The notes: generated from the letters alone by a model not told the origin. Shown: positions 9,022 to 17,660, numbered from the stretch's first letter. The stretch is DNA of 64,000 bases from Gemmobacter caeruleus (GCF_008271655.1 NZ_VKKX01000052.1:176615-240614), one strand, 5' to 3'. Program-made: numbers and translations.

Positions 9022-10559
9022 CGGAACCAGCGATCCCAGCCGTCATTGTAATAGCTGACAAGCGCATGGCTGCGCAGGCTGTTCGGCGCGGCAGCGGTTT
9101 CGTTTTCATCCGGGCCAAAGGCCTGCGCGGCGGCCCAGGTGGCGGGGGTGAGGTAGCGCAAGCCCCCGGGCAACACGGGCTGCGCCCCGTCGAGCGGGGC
9201 TTGTGTGACCAGCGCAAATCCCCAATCGCCGAAACTGGGCAGGAAAACGTGATAGGGCAGCACCGCCAACGCGCCGCCCGGCACCTGCGGATTGCGCGTC
9301 AGCCGCAGCGTGCGGATCACCGACCAGTAAGCGTCCCGCGCAAAGAGCGGCGAGCCCGATTGCACGACCATCGCCCCGCGCGGCGCAAGATGACCCAGGG
9401 TCATGGCATAGAATTCGCGCGTATAAAGCTTGGACAGCGCAATGGATTTCGGGTCCGGCAGATCGGCGATGATCACATCCCATGTGCCGCGGTCCGTTTC
9501 GACGAATTTCCACGCATCCATGTTCAGGATCGTCACCCGAGGATCGCGCAGCGCGCCACTGCTGAGCGCGGAAAGTTCTGGCTGATTGCGAAACAGGTCG
9601 GTCACCATCGGGTCGAGATCGACCAGTGTCACGCTTTCCACCTCCGGGTGGCGCAGCACCTCACGCGTGGCCAGCCCGTCGCCGCCGCCCAGGATCAGCA
9701 CCCGGCGCGGCGCCGCGACCAGCCCCATGGCGGGATGGACCAGCGCCTCGTGGTAGCGGTATTCGTCCTGGCTGTCGAACTGGATCGACCCGTCGAGAAA
9801 CAGCCGCACCCGGTCGCGGAACCGCGTGACGGTAATGCGCTGCCAGGGGCTTTGCGCGGTCAGGATGATGTCGTCTTCGTAAAGTCGGGCCTCGGCGGCG
9901 CCGACCATGCGTTCGGCCTGCCACAGCGCCCCCAGCGTGCAGGCCAGCGCCAGCGCCCAGACCGGCCAGGCCGCGCGCGGCGCTTCCCTGCGAAAGATCC
10001 AGAGCGACAGGCCCGCCACGGCCAGGTTCATCGCACCGAAGGCAAGGCTTGCCGACATCAGCCCCAGATGCGGCAGGATCAGCAAGGGAAACAGGATGGA
10101 GGCGACCAGTGCGCCGATGTAATCCACGCTCAGCACGTTTTCAAAGCGGAACTCGGCGGCGCCGATCTCTTTCAGGATGCGGGCGATCAGCGGGATTTCC
10201 ATGCCCGACAGCGCGCCGATCAGGATCAACAGGCCGAAAAGCGGGGTCTCGACCACGCCGATCATTGCATACGAAAAATAGAGCAGCGGCGCCATGAACC
10301 CGCCCAGCAGGCCAAGCGCGATCTGCGCCCAGACAAACCCGCTCAGCGCCCGCCCGACAAAGCGCGACAACCAGGCCCCCAGACCCATGGCGGCCAGAAA
10401 CACGCCGATCACCAGCGAGAATTGCCGCACGCTGTCGCCCAGCAGGTAGCTCGACAGGGTGGCCGCGATCAGTTCGTAGATCAGCCCCGCGACCGCGACC
10501 AGAAAGGTCGCCGCCAGAAGCCAGATTTCCCGCATCCGGGCGGGCGCGGCCGGGATCAT
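9018..10559 (-). CDS. Membrane-anchored spermidine synthase-like protein (polyamine aminopropyltransferase fold)
   Basis: A 513-residue protein. The first ~210 residues hold six or seven transmembrane helices (LLAATFLVAVAGLIYELIAA onwards). The rest is a Rossmann aminopropyltransferase domain with VLILGGGDGLATREVLRH, the acidic loop VTLVDLDP, and DVIIADLPDP. Spermidine synthase would transfer the aminopropyl group from decarboxylated SAM to putrescine. Membrane-fused forms of this family are widespread and their true substrate is unproven. It is the last gene of a minus-strand operon (DUF4178-DUF4178-small membrane protein-DUF350), its ATG overlapping the DUF350 stop (ATGA). Confidence 0.85.
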   Translation of the reverse strand: MIPAAPARMREIWLLAATFLVAVAGLIYELIAATLSSYLLGDSVRQFSLVIGVFLAAMGLGAWLSRFVGRALSGFVWAQIALGLLGGFMAPLLYFSYAMIGVVETPLFGLLILIGALSGMEIPLIARILKEIGAAEFRFENVLSVDYIGALVASILFPLLILPHLGLMSASLAFGAMNLAVAGLSLWIFRREAPRAAWPVWALALACTLGALWQAERMVGAAEARLYEDDIILTAQSPWQRITVTRFRDRVRLFLDGSIQFDSQDEYRYHEALVHPAMGLVAAPRRVLILGGGDGLATREVLRHPEVESVTLVDLDPMVTDLFRNQPELSALSSGALRDPRVTILNMDAWKFVETDRGTWDVIIADLPDPKSIALSKLYTREFYAMTLGHLAPRGAMVVQSGSPLFARDAYWSVIRTLRLTRNPQVPGGALAVLPYHVFLPSFGDWGFALVTQAPLDGAQPVLPGGLRYLTPATWAAAQAFGPDENETAAAPNSLRSHALVSYYNDGWDRWFR

Positions 10560-10783
10560 GATGACAGGATCACCGCCGAGATGATGAGGGCGAGAGCAAT
10601 GAAGATCGACCCGATCAGGATGGCCAGCGCGGTGTTCTGGTCATGTTCGATTTCCTTGACCACCGAAAAGGGTGCGACCCGGGTGATCAGGAACCAGCAC
10701 AGCCCGAACAGGCCCAGCCCGATCAGCGTATAGATCACGGTGCCGAGGATTTCGGCGAAATGGACGGATGCCATGGCGTTCAT
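10556..10783 (-). CDS. DUF350 (UPF0719) small membrane protein
   Basis: A 75-residue protein of two transmembrane segments (ILGTVIYTLIGLGLFGLCWF and TALAILIGSIFIALALII), separated by a short charged loop (VVKEIEHDQN). This is one repeat unit of DUF350. The start MNAMASVHFAEIL is chosen because a strong ribosome site AAGGAG stands 7 nt before it; a longer open frame upstream overlaps the preceding small gene and has no such site. DUF350 genes recur beside DUF4178, PspA-type and polyamine genes and are thought to act at the inner membrane, function unknown. Confidence 0.85.
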   Translation of the reverse strand: MNAMASVHFAEILGTVIYTLIGLGLFGLCWFLITRVAPFSVVKEIEHDQNTALAILIGSIFIALALIISAVILSS

Positions 10784-10793
10784 GCGGCGCTCC

Positions 10794-10964
10794 TTACTTG
10801 ACGCTTGCGTTTCCGATGGAATTTCCCGCGCTGCCGGCGCGGATCGAGGCGATGCCGGCGCGCACGTCGGTATCTTCACCCCAGACCCCGGCATAGGCCA
10901 GATAGCCCGCCGCCAGAAGGGTGACGGTGCTGCCGGCCAGGATGATGACGCGAAACAGATTCAT
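10794..10964 (-). CDS. Small single-span membrane protein (56 aa) in the DUF4178/DUF350 operon
   Basis: A short gene lying exactly between the DUF4178 and DUF350 genes. Its ATG directly follows the upstream stop (TGAATG), with GGAGGA 5 nt before. The protein starts MNLFRVIILAGSTVTLLAAG, a single membrane helix, followed by a short polar tail ending GNSIGNASVK. I do not recognise a family. The tight spacing and ribosome site make it very likely real and co-translated. Confidence 0.75.
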   Translation of the reverse strand: MNLFRVIILAGSTVTLLAAGYLAYAGVWGEDTDVRAGIASIRAGSAGNSIGNASVK

Positions 10965-12260
10965 TCAATCCTCCGACCAGTCGCCCAGCCGCAGCCGCAT
11001 CTTGCGGGCGAGGTAGCGGCGCGCGGGGCCGAAGGCTGCCGCCCCGCCAAAGATCAGCGCGGCCCCCAGCAGCCAGAGCCAGTTCGGCTGGCCCTGGCTG
11101 ACCGACACCCCGATGGTGGAGGCGACGCTGCCGTAATAGCCCGGCTCCACCTCGCCGCCCTCGCTGGTCAGGGTCAGCCGATAGGTGCCAGCCATGTCGG
11201 GGCGCAGGGTCAGGGTCGCGTTGCGGCTGCCCTCGGACCAGCTCTCGCCGCCTTCGGAGCCGTGGTAATAGCCGACCTCGCGCTCCATCTCGAAGACCGG
11301 CTCGCCCTCGGGGTCATCCAGTTCGACGCCGATCCCCGCCCAGGCATTGTCCACATCGGCGCTGAGGCTGATGCGCATCAGTCGCCCCGGCGTGCTGACC
11401 GGGATGTCAAAAACCTTCGGCAGGTCGGCCATCGCGGCGCTGCGATAGGGCAGGGCCGTGCTGGCCATCGCGGTCAGCACCAGCGACAGGACCAGCGTCG
11501 CCAGCAGGAAGCCGAGGCCGGTTTTCGCCATGAAAGCGTCATTGCCCTTTCCTGGCAATGGCGCCAGCGCATGCCGCTGGGGGAAGGGCGGCAGCGCGTC
11601 TTCCGACAGGCCAAAGGCCGCGATCACCTCGGCCCGGGGCAGCATCACGCTCAGCACCTGTTCGCGTTCGCGGCCGGTCGCCTCGACCGTCAGCATCTCG
11701 TTTTCGGACAGATAGCTGATCTCGGTCACCGCGTCGTTCAGCTTGGGGTGCCAGGTGAAGGCGCCCTCGATATAGGTCGTGGCATAGGTCGAGGTTTCGA
11801 AATAGGCCCAATGCCGCCCCTCGGCGTTGAAGCCGGGGCGGTTTTCCGCGCCCTCGACATGGGTCGTGGTGAACATCTGCATTGGCAGCGTCCAGCGCAC
11901 GCGGCGCGACCACAGCACATTGCCACCCTCGACCGTCAGCCAGGAATAGCCATGGGTTTCGGAATAAAGCAGGTGGTCCACCCAGGTCCAGCTCCGCCCG
12001 CCATGCCGCTCCAACTGGCCCAGCGTGCCGATGACCTGCTGGCGGATGCCCTGGATCGTCCCCTCCATCCCCAGCCGAAACGGCGTATCGGGGCGGCGCA
12101 GCCCGTCGAACCGGCGCAGCGCCGCGAAATTGGCGGTCGCGTCCAGTTCCGTCGCGCAATAGGGGCAGATCTGCACCACAACGCGCCCGCCGCCCAGCAC
12201 ATCGACACCCGCGCCGCAACTGGGGCAACGGATCTCGCGCAGGTCGCCCGACCGGCTCAT
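10965..12260 (-). CDS. DUF4178-domain protein with N-terminal zinc ribbon and two membrane segments
   Basis: A 431-residue protein. It begins with a zinc ribbon (CPSCGAGVDVLGGGRVVV..CPYC, cysteines at about 12-15 and 33-36), followed by a DUF4178 domain with its WTWVDHLLYSETHGYSWL-type core. A transmembrane segment lies at about 255-275 (LGFLLATLVLSLVLTAMAST), then a beta-rich domain probably outside the membrane (MRISLSADVDNAWAGIGVEL), and a last helix WLWLLGAALIFGGAAAFG. Its ATG overlaps the stop of the upstream DUF4178 gene (ATGA). The family is unstudied biochemically; the neighbours (DUF350, SpeE-like, SpeD) suggest a membrane-stress or polyamine-linked role, which is inference. Confidence 0.8.
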   Translation of the reverse strand: MSRSGDLREIRCPSCGAGVDVLGGGRVVVQICPYCATELDATANFAALRRFDGLRRPDTPFRLGMEGTIQGIRQQVIGTLGQLERHGGRSWTWVDHLLYSETHGYSWLTVEGGNVLWSRRVRWTLPMQMFTTTHVEGAENRPGFNAEGRHWAYFETSTYATTYIEGAFTWHPKLNDAVTEISYLSENEMLTVEATGREREQVLSVMLPRAEVIAAFGLSEDALPPFPQRHALAPLPGKGNDAFMAKTGLGFLLATLVLSLVLTAMASTALPYRSAAMADLPKVFDIPVSTPGRLMRISLSADVDNAWAGIGVELDDPEGEPVFEMEREVGYYHGSEGGESWSEGSRNATLTLRPDMAGTYRLTLTSEGGEVEPGYYGSVASTIGVSVSQGQPNWLWLLGAALIFGGAAAFGPARRYLARKMRLRLGDWSED

Positions 12261-12877
12261 GCGCGGGCCTCGGTCTTGCCGGGCCGCAGGTCATAGGGGT
12301 CGATCCACTGGCCGAGGAACCAGGCGCTGCCCCCCTTCCAGAATTCGCCCGACAGAAGGTAGTCGCCATGGGCGCAGTTCACGAAGCGATGCGCCTCGCC
12401 CATCTCCACCTGTTCGGGCAATTCGCCGCGCCAGCCGATCAGGCGGGCGCTGTCCTGTTCCTGCACATCCCAGTCGCGGCCGTCGAAGCGAATGGTCTGG
12501 CCCAAGCCGGGCGGCGCGGTCAGTTTGGGCGCGCGGCTGGCGGGCAGGGCGGATTGCACCACCAGATCGCCCTCATCGACCGAGATCCAGAACCCGTCAC
12601 GATGACTGTCGAGGCACCAGTATTCATCCCAGGTGCCGCGCCCGTAATCATAGCGCAAGAGACCCACCGGCAGCAGGCGGCGGCCTGTCACCAGAAATTC
12701 CTGGCCCAGCTGGATCGGTGCCGGCAATTCGTGCAGCACGCCTTGTTGCCCGGCCAGGCGCACGGCGTCGTCCTCCAGAAACAGCGTCGTGCCGCAGGAG
12801 GCGCAGGTGATCATCTTCGCCGCCGCGAAACGCGGGGCCAGCACGTCACCGCAACTGGGGCAGGATCGGGCCGTCAT
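12257..12877 (-). CDS. DUF4178-domain protein with double zinc ribbon
   Basis: A 206-residue soluble protein. Two Cys pairs at the start (CPSCGDVLAPRF..ITCASCGTTLF, residues about 6-9 and 23-26) form a zinc ribbon, followed by a DUF4178 domain (RDGFWISVDEGDLVV, WDVQEQDSARLIGWRG). The chosen start MTARSCPSC has AAGGA nine nucleotides upstream; longer open sequence upstream would run through the riboswitch region on the other strand and is not needed. It is the first gene of the five-gene minus-strand operon ending with the SpeE-like protein. The divergent riboswitch/ribH unit begins about 110 nt away. Confidence 0.8.
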   Translation of the reverse strand: MTARSCPSCGDVLAPRFAAAKMITCASCGTTLFLEDDAVRLAGQQGVLHELPAPIQLGQEFLVTGRRLLPVGLLRYDYGRGTWDEYWCLDSHRDGFWISVDEGDLVVQSALPASRAPKLTAPPGLGQTIRFDGRDWDVQEQDSARLIGWRGELPEQVEMGEAHRFVNCAHGDYLLSGEFWKGGSAWFLGQWIDPYDLRPGKTEARA

Positions 12878-12987
12878 CAGGCAAAGTCCTTTTCGGGGGC
12901 GCCCCCGGAACATTATTTTCCCAAGCCTAACCCCTGTCGCGCCGCAGGGAAAGCCTTGCTTGCAAGGGGGCAGGATGCTAGTCAGGG

Positions 12988-13117
12988 CCGTTCTCAGGGC
13001 GGGGTGCAATTCCCCACCGGCGGTCACAGCCCGCGAGCGCCTTTGCCGCAAGGGAAAGGGTCAGCAGATCCGGTGAAACTCCGGGGCCGACGGTATAGTC
13101 CGGATGAAAGAGAACCG
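12988..13117 (+). promoter_or_regulatory. FMN riboswitch (RFN element)
   Basis: The conserved RFN elements occur in order: TTCTCAGGGCGGGGTGCAAT at 12991-13010, TCCCCACCGGCGGTCACAGC at 13011-13030, then a variable arm, GGTCAGCAGATCCGGTGAAA at about 13059-13078, ACTCCGGGGCCGACGGTATA, and GGATGAAAGAGAAC closing the outer stem. It lies 76-200 nt before the lumazine synthase ATG on the same strand. FMN binding would lower expression by transcription termination or by masking the ribosome site. I did not fold the expression platform. Confidence 0.95.
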
Positions 13118-13192
13118 TGGACGGGCCGCAGATCGCGGGCCGGGCCATGGGCTTGCCTTGGGACCTGACGCAACGTAACGGAAGGTTCCGAC

Positions 13193-13666
13193 ATGACGAC
13201 CCAATCCCCCAAGATCGCCTTCATCAAGGCCCGCTGGCACGCCGAGATCGTGGACCGCGCGCATGAGGGTTTCCTGGCCGAGGCCGGGCGCATCCTGCCC
13301 GGCGCGACGGTCGAGGCATTCGATGTGCCCGGCGCGTTCGAGATGCCGCTCCTGGCCAAGAAACTGGCCCAGACCGGGCGCTATGACGCCATTGTCGCCG
13401 CAGCGCTGGTGGTCGATGGCGGTATCTACCGCCACGATTTCGTCGCCGCCGCCGTGGTGAACGGGCTGATGCAGGCCGGGCTGGAAACCGGCGTGCCCTG
13501 TTTCTCGGTTTCGCTCACGCCGCATAATTTCCAGCCGGCGCAGCCGATCGTCGATTTCTACACCGCGCATTTCGTCAAGAAGGGCGCCGAGGCGGCCGAG
13601 GCGGTGCGGCAGGTGCTGGCACTGGATGCGGTGCTGGTGACGCAGGCGCGCAGCAGCGCCGCCTGA
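13193..13666 (+). CDS. ribH: 6,7-dimethyl-8-ribityllumazine synthase, type II (RibH2-like)
   Basis: A 157-residue enzyme for the penultimate step of riboflavin synthesis, condensing 5-amino-6-ribitylaminouracil with 3,4-dihydroxy-2-butanone 4-phosphate. The sequence follows the type II family known from Brucella and Mesorhizobium: KIAFIKARWHAEIVD at the start with the Trp typical of type II, FDVPGAFEMPL, DGGIYRHDFVAAAVVNGLM, and SLTPHNF. The gene is alone behind an FMN riboswitch. Other rib genes must lie elsewhere. The ribosome site GGAAGG stands shortly before the ATG. Confidence 0.93.
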   Translation: MTTQSPKIAFIKARWHAEIVDRAHEGFLAEAGRILPGATVEAFDVPGAFEMPLLAKKLAQTGRYDAIVAAALVVDGGIYRHDFVAAAVVNGLMQAGLETGVPCFSVSLTPHNFQPAQPIVDFYTAHFVKKGAEAAEAVRQVLALDAVLVTQARSSAA

Positions 13667-13669
13667 TCT

Positions 13670-15310
13670 CTAGGCGAGACGCGCGCGGTGCCGGCCCTCC
13701 AGCAGGGCCTGCGTCGCGCGCCATTCGCTGTCGCGGCGCGCGGCATCCCAGTTCAGGGCCGCCGCCGCCACATCCGCCGCCTGCGCCAGACCTGCCGCCG
13801 ACAATTGCCCGGTGACGGCCAGCGCACTGCGCCGCATCACCAGATCGGGCAGATGCACCACCGCTTCGTGCCGGCAGAGCCAGTTCAGTTCCTGCGCGCT
13901 GTAATCCGGCGCATCGGCCAGCGGCAGGGGTGCTGTGCCCTCGGCCGCCAGAATGGCGCGGGCTGTGCTGCCATAACGCCCGAGCATCAGCGCCGCACGG
14001 CCGGGTGTGGCCCCGGTTTCTGTCGCCACCTGCCGCGCCCATTGTGCCGGATCGGCGGGATAATCGCGCCCGCCCCCGATCGGCAATTCGCGCGTGAGGA
14101 TCCGGCGCGCCCTGCCCAACCGTGCCAGCACCGTATCGGCGACCTCCTCGGCAAAGCCGCGAAAGGTGGTCCATTTGCCGCCGACCAGCGCGATGACCGG
14201 GTAGGCGCGCGCGGCATCGGGTTCAAAGGCGGGGGCGGAATGGTCGCGGCTGATCAGCCCCGCCACCGTCCCGTCCGAGGCGGGCAAGGGGCGGATGCCG
14301 GAATAGGCATAGACGATCTGGCTTTCATCAAAGGTCAGGCCCGGCAACAGGCTGCGCAGACTTTGCAGGAAATAGGCGACCTCGCTTTCCTCGCAGCGCA
14401 CGCTGTCGGGGTCGTCGGCGCGGGTATCGGTCGAGCCGACCAGCGCGCGGCCCAGATAGTCGAAAACCAGACAGATCCGCCCGTCATCGGCCTCGAAATA
14501 GATCATCCGCCCTTTCAGCGCGGCCAGCAGATCGGGGTGATCCAGCAGGATATGCGATCCCTTGGTGCCGCCGATCAGCCGGGTTTCCAGGCCCAGGGCG
14601 GCATTCACCCGGTCGATCCAGGGGCCGGCGGCGTTGATGACGATCCGCGGGCGGAGGCGCCGCGCGCCTTGCGGACCGGTCAGCGTGATCGTTCCGCCAT
14701 CGCCGCTGAAGGTGCAATGGTTCAGCGCGGCCGAGCCGGGGCTGGCGCGCAGCCCGTCTTGCAGCAATTCCCAGACCAGCCGTTCGGGGTGGCTGACCTT
14801 GGCGTCGTAATACTGCCCCGCCGCCACGATCCGCGGTGTCAGCGGCGGGATCTCGCGCAGCGCGTGCGCCCGTGACCACAGCGCATGGCGCGGCATGACC
14901 CGCGCCCGCGCGCCGTAGAAATCATAGAGCGCGAGGCCGATCTTCATCAGCACCGCCCCCCGGCTGCGCGGCGCGGTGGTCGATCCGAACAGGGTGCGCA
15001 GCGCCGCCGGAATGCCCTTGAACCAGGAAAAGATCGGGATCACCGTCGGCAGCGCCGTCACCGCATGGGGGGCATTGCGGAGTAGCAGGTTCCGCTCCAG
15101 CGTGGATTGGGCGACCAGGCGAAATTCGCCGGTTTCCAGATATTTGATGCCGCCATGGATCAGCCGCGACGGCGCGGCCGAAGTGCCGGAGCCGAAATCG
15201 CCCTTGTCCGCGATCACGCAATTCAGCCCCTGTTCGCACAGGTCGCGGAACAGCCCCGCGCCGTTGATCCCCGCGCCCAGGATCAGCACGTCGATTTCGT
15301 CACTCTGCAT
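13670..15310 (-). CDS. GlpD-family FAD-dependent polyol-phosphate dehydrogenase (second copy)
   Basis: A 546-residue flavoprotein with the FAD-binding start VLILGAGINGAGLFRDLCEQ and the GlpD signature SRLIHGGIKYLETGEFRLV at about 49-67. Classical GlpD oxidises sn-glycerol 3-phosphate to DHAP and passes electrons to quinone at the inner membrane. This gene is the last of a minus-strand unit (FGGY kinase, DeoR regulator, GlpD-like) inside the erythritol region, so it may act on a different polyol phosphate made by that kinase. It overlaps the end of the DeoR gene by 11 nt. It is clearly diverged from the eryB copy at 25167. Glycerol 3-phosphate remains a possible substrate. Confidence 0.85.
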   Translation of the reverse strand: MQSDEIDVLILGAGINGAGLFRDLCEQGLNCVIADKGDFGSGTSAAPSRLIHGGIKYLETGEFRLVAQSTLERNLLLRNAPHAVTALPTVIPIFSWFKGIPAALRTLFGSTTAPRSRGAVLMKIGLALYDFYGARARVMPRHALWSRAHALREIPPLTPRIVAAGQYYDAKVSHPERLVWELLQDGLRASPGSAALNHCTFSGDGGTITLTGPQGARRLRPRIVINAAGPWIDRVNAALGLETRLIGGTKGSHILLDHPDLLAALKGRMIYFEADDGRICLVFDYLGRALVGSTDTRADDPDSVRCEESEVAYFLQSLRSLLPGLTFDESQIVYAYSGIRPLPASDGTVAGLISRDHSAPAFEPDAARAYPVIALVGGKWTTFRGFAEEVADTVLARLGRARRILTRELPIGGGRDYPADPAQWARQVATETGATPGRAALMLGRYGSTARAILAAEGTAPLPLADAPDYSAQELNWLCRHEAVVHLPDLVMRRSALAVTGQLSAAGLAQAADVAAAALNWDAARRDSEWRATQALLEGRHRARLA

Positions 15311-16070
15311 CGTCGATATCCACCAGATGAAGCGGCACCCCCGCCGCGCGCAGCGTCTCGGCCGTGGCGCCGGGCAGGGCGCTGTCGGTGAAAACCGCGT
15401 GAAAATCGGTCAGTTCGGCCAGTTTGTGCAGCGCGACCCGGCCGAATTTGGAACTGTCCACCAAGAGCACCCGCCGGGCGGCGGCGGCCAGCATCGCCTG
15501 TTTGGCCCGCGTCACCTGCCCATCCTGGATCAGCGCCGCCATGCCGTCGATGGCCGAGGCCGATACCAGCGCGACATTGGCGCGCAGCCCCGCCAGCGCG
15601 GTTTCGCACAAGGGGCCGATAAAGGCGTGATAGGTCGGGTGATATGCGCCGCCGGGCGTGATCAGCGCGATATCCTCGGCCCCGGCCAGCGCCTGCATCA
15701 CCCCCAGGCTGTTGGTCACCACCGTCAGCGGCCCCCGCCCGGGCAAGAGCGGCGCGAGCGCGGCAAGGGTGGTCGAATCGTCCAGCATCAGCGCGTCGCC
15801 GGCGGTGATCTCGGCCAGGGCGGCGCGGGCCAGTGCGGCCTTGGCCGCAGCATGGCGGCCGGCGCGATAGCCATGCAGGCTTTCATAGACGCCGCTTGGC
15901 TGCGCGCTGACCGCGCCATGCAGCTTGCGCAGCACGCCCAGCCGGGCCAGTTCCTCGACATGGCGGTGGATGGTCATGCGCGACACGCCAAAGGCCGCGA
16001 CCAGATCGTCGATCCGCACCTCGCCCCGCGCGGCCACATGGGCGGCGATCTCGTCGCGACGCTGGCTCAT
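15300..16070 (-). CDS. DeoR-family transcriptional regulator
   Basis: A 256-residue repressor. An N-terminal DeoR helix-turn-helix (MSQRRDEIAAHVAARGEVRI, then VSRMTIHRHVEELARLG) is followed by the DeoRC sensor domain, related to ribose-5-phosphate isomerase (LMLDDSTTLAALAPLLPG, TVVTNSLGVMQALAG). Sugar or polyol phosphates are the usual inducers. The start is set by overlap with the upstream kinase stop (ATGA at 16067-16070); the longer frame has no ribosome site. It sits between the kinase and the GlpD-like gene and probably controls that unit, perhaps through the palindrome at 17644. Confidence 0.88.
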   Translation of the reverse strand: MSQRRDEIAAHVAARGEVRIDDLVAAFGVSRMTIHRHVEELARLGVLRKLHGAVSAQPSGVYESLHGYRAGRHAAAKAALARAALAEITAGDALMLDDSTTLAALAPLLPGRGPLTVVTNSLGVMQALAGAEDIALITPGGAYHPTYHAFIGPLCETALAGLRANVALVSASAIDGMAALIQDGQVTRAKQAMLAAAARRVLLVDSSKFGRVALHKLAELTDFHAVFTDSALPGATAETLRAAGVPLHLVDIDDAE

Positions 16071-17590
16071 GCACCGTCCTCCGCGCCCAGAGCCTCGATC
16101 CGGGGCCAGAGCGGGGCAAGCGCCGCGCTCAGGTCGCAATGCAGGCCAAAGCGGGTTTCCATCGCGGCGGCCCGGGCCGGATCAGGGTCATAGGTCTGGC
16201 TCAGGGCGGCCAGATCGCGGGGATCGGCCTCGGGCGCGGCGAACAGCCCGACCCCCGCCCCGGCGCAAAGTGCGGCGCCCCAGGCGGCGGCCTCTTCGGT
16301 CGCAGTGACGGTGACGGGCAGCGCCAGCGCATCGGCAAAGATCCGGGCAAAGACCGGACTGCGCGAGATGCCGCCGGTCAGCAGCACCCGGCTTGCGCCA
16401 AAGCCCGCGCGCAGGGCATCGACATGGATGCGGTGATTGAAGGCGATGCCCTCGATCACCGCGCGCAGCAGGTCGCCCCGGTCCTGCCAGCCGCGCAGGC
16501 CCAGAAAGCCCGCGCTGGCCTGCGGCCCGTGGGGCGAACCATAGAGATAGGGGTGGAACAGCGCGGTCGAGGGGCGGGCGCGCGCCGCCGCCACCTCGGC
16601 CGCCATGCGGTCATGGATCGCGGCGCCGGCCTCGGCCCGTTCGGCGGCGCAGAACCTGTCCAGAAACCAGTCGTAATTGGTGGCCGAAGCCGGCGAGATC
16701 GCCATGTTGTTCCATTCGCCCCGCCGCAGCCCGTTGCGGCAGAACCAGCGCGGGTCGGTGCTGGGGCGATGCGACACGGTTTCGTTGATCGAATAGGTGC
16801 CGGCCACGACCGCGATCCGCCCCGGCCCATGCCCGCCGATCCCAAGCGCCGAGGCGGTCACGTCATGCAGCCCCGCCACGACCGGCGTGCCGGGGCGCAG
16901 GCCGGTCTGCGCCGCGGCCCGCGCGGTCACCCGCCCCACGACCGCATCGGGCAGCGCGACTTGCGGCAGGCAGGGCGCCAGCGCGCCCAGACCGAAAAGA
17001 TCAAGGATTTCGGGCGCATATCCTTGTGTCTTCACATCGGCAAAGGCGGTGCTGGCCTCGGTCAGGTCGGTGCCGATCGTGTCGGTCAGGCAATAGCGCA
17101 GCCAATCCTTGCAGGCAAGAATATGGCCGATCCGGGCAAAGCGCGCCGGGTCATGTCGCGCGATCCAGGCCAGCAGTGCCGACGGGGCCGAGGCATGCGG
17201 CCGCTGCCCGCTGCGCGTCAGGGCTGTCTCGGCAATGCCCGCGCGCTCCCATTCCGCGACGATGGCGCCGGAGCGGCTGTCGAGCGACAGGATCCCCGGC
17301 CCCAGCGGCACGCCGTCGCGATCCAGCAGATAAAGCCCGTCGCCATGCGCGGTGGCGGCGATGGCCGCGATGTCGGGGTGGCCCGCAAGGGTCAGCGCCT
17401 CGGCGATGGCTTCGGCGGTGGCCTGCCACAGCCCGGCCATGTCCCGCTCCACATGGCGGGGGCGGGGCAGCGATTGCGGCACCCGCCGCCGCGCCACGGC
17501 GCGGATGGTGCCGTCAGGGGCAAAGATCACCGCCTTGGTGACGGTCAGGCCATTGTCGATGCCCAGAAGGCAAGGCGATGCGGTCGGCAT
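16067..17590 (-). CDS. FGGY-family carbohydrate kinase (xylulokinase/LyxK-like)
   Basis: A 507-residue ATP-dependent kinase of the FGGY family. It starts LLGIDNGLTVTKAVIF (phosphate 1 region), has AATAHGDGLYLLD, a substrate-binding block ACKDWLRYCLTDTIGTDLTE, and the ATP-site glycine-rich VLLTGGISRSPVFARIFAD. Overall resemblance is to L-xylulose kinase-type members rather than glycerol kinase. The substrate is unknown; a tetritol, pentitol or ketopentose is likely given the ABC importer, DeoR regulators and GlpD-like enzyme around it. The start MPTASPCLL is preferred over an upstream ATG because GGGGGA lies 6-8 nt before it. Confidence 0.85.
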   Translation of the reverse strand: MPTASPCLLGIDNGLTVTKAVIFAPDGTIRAVARRRVPQSLPRPRHVERDMAGLWQATAEAIAEALTLAGHPDIAAIAATAHGDGLYLLDRDGVPLGPGILSLDSRSGAIVAEWERAGIAETALTRSGQRPHASAPSALLAWIARHDPARFARIGHILACKDWLRYCLTDTIGTDLTEASTAFADVKTQGYAPEILDLFGLGALAPCLPQVALPDAVVGRVTARAAAQTGLRPGTPVVAGLHDVTASALGIGGHGPGRIAVVAGTYSINETVSHRPSTDPRWFCRNGLRRGEWNNMAISPASATNYDWFLDRFCAAERAEAGAAIHDRMAAEVAAARARPSTALFHPYLYGSPHGPQASAGFLGLRGWQDRGDLLRAVIEGIAFNHRIHVDALRAGFGASRVLLTGGISRSPVFARIFADALALPVTVTATEEAAAWGAALCAGAGVGLFAAPEADPRDLAALSQTYDPDPARAAAMETRFGLHCDLSAALAPLWPRIEALGAEDGA

Positions 17591-17643
17591 GTCAGGATCC
17601 CCCCTGCGGGGGAATCGCGTCCCCGGCAAAGTGATCGTCGCAT

Positions 17644-17660
17644 GATGTGAACTTCACATC
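17644..17660. promoter_or_regulatory. Perfect palindrome, candidate DeoR-family operator
   Basis: GATGTGAACTTCACATC is an 8-bp inverted repeat around a single C. It lies just past the stop of the upstream DeoR gene and 54 nt before the start of the FGGY kinase on the minus strand, where a repressor would block the kinase-DeoR-GlpD unit. Which regulator binds is inference. Confidence 0.5.

Noticed and set aside
8382..10733. 783-codon open frame on the plus strand
   Set aside because: It runs across speD and antisense to the spermidine synthase-like gene, has Arg/Gln/His-rich shadow composition, and no family likeness.
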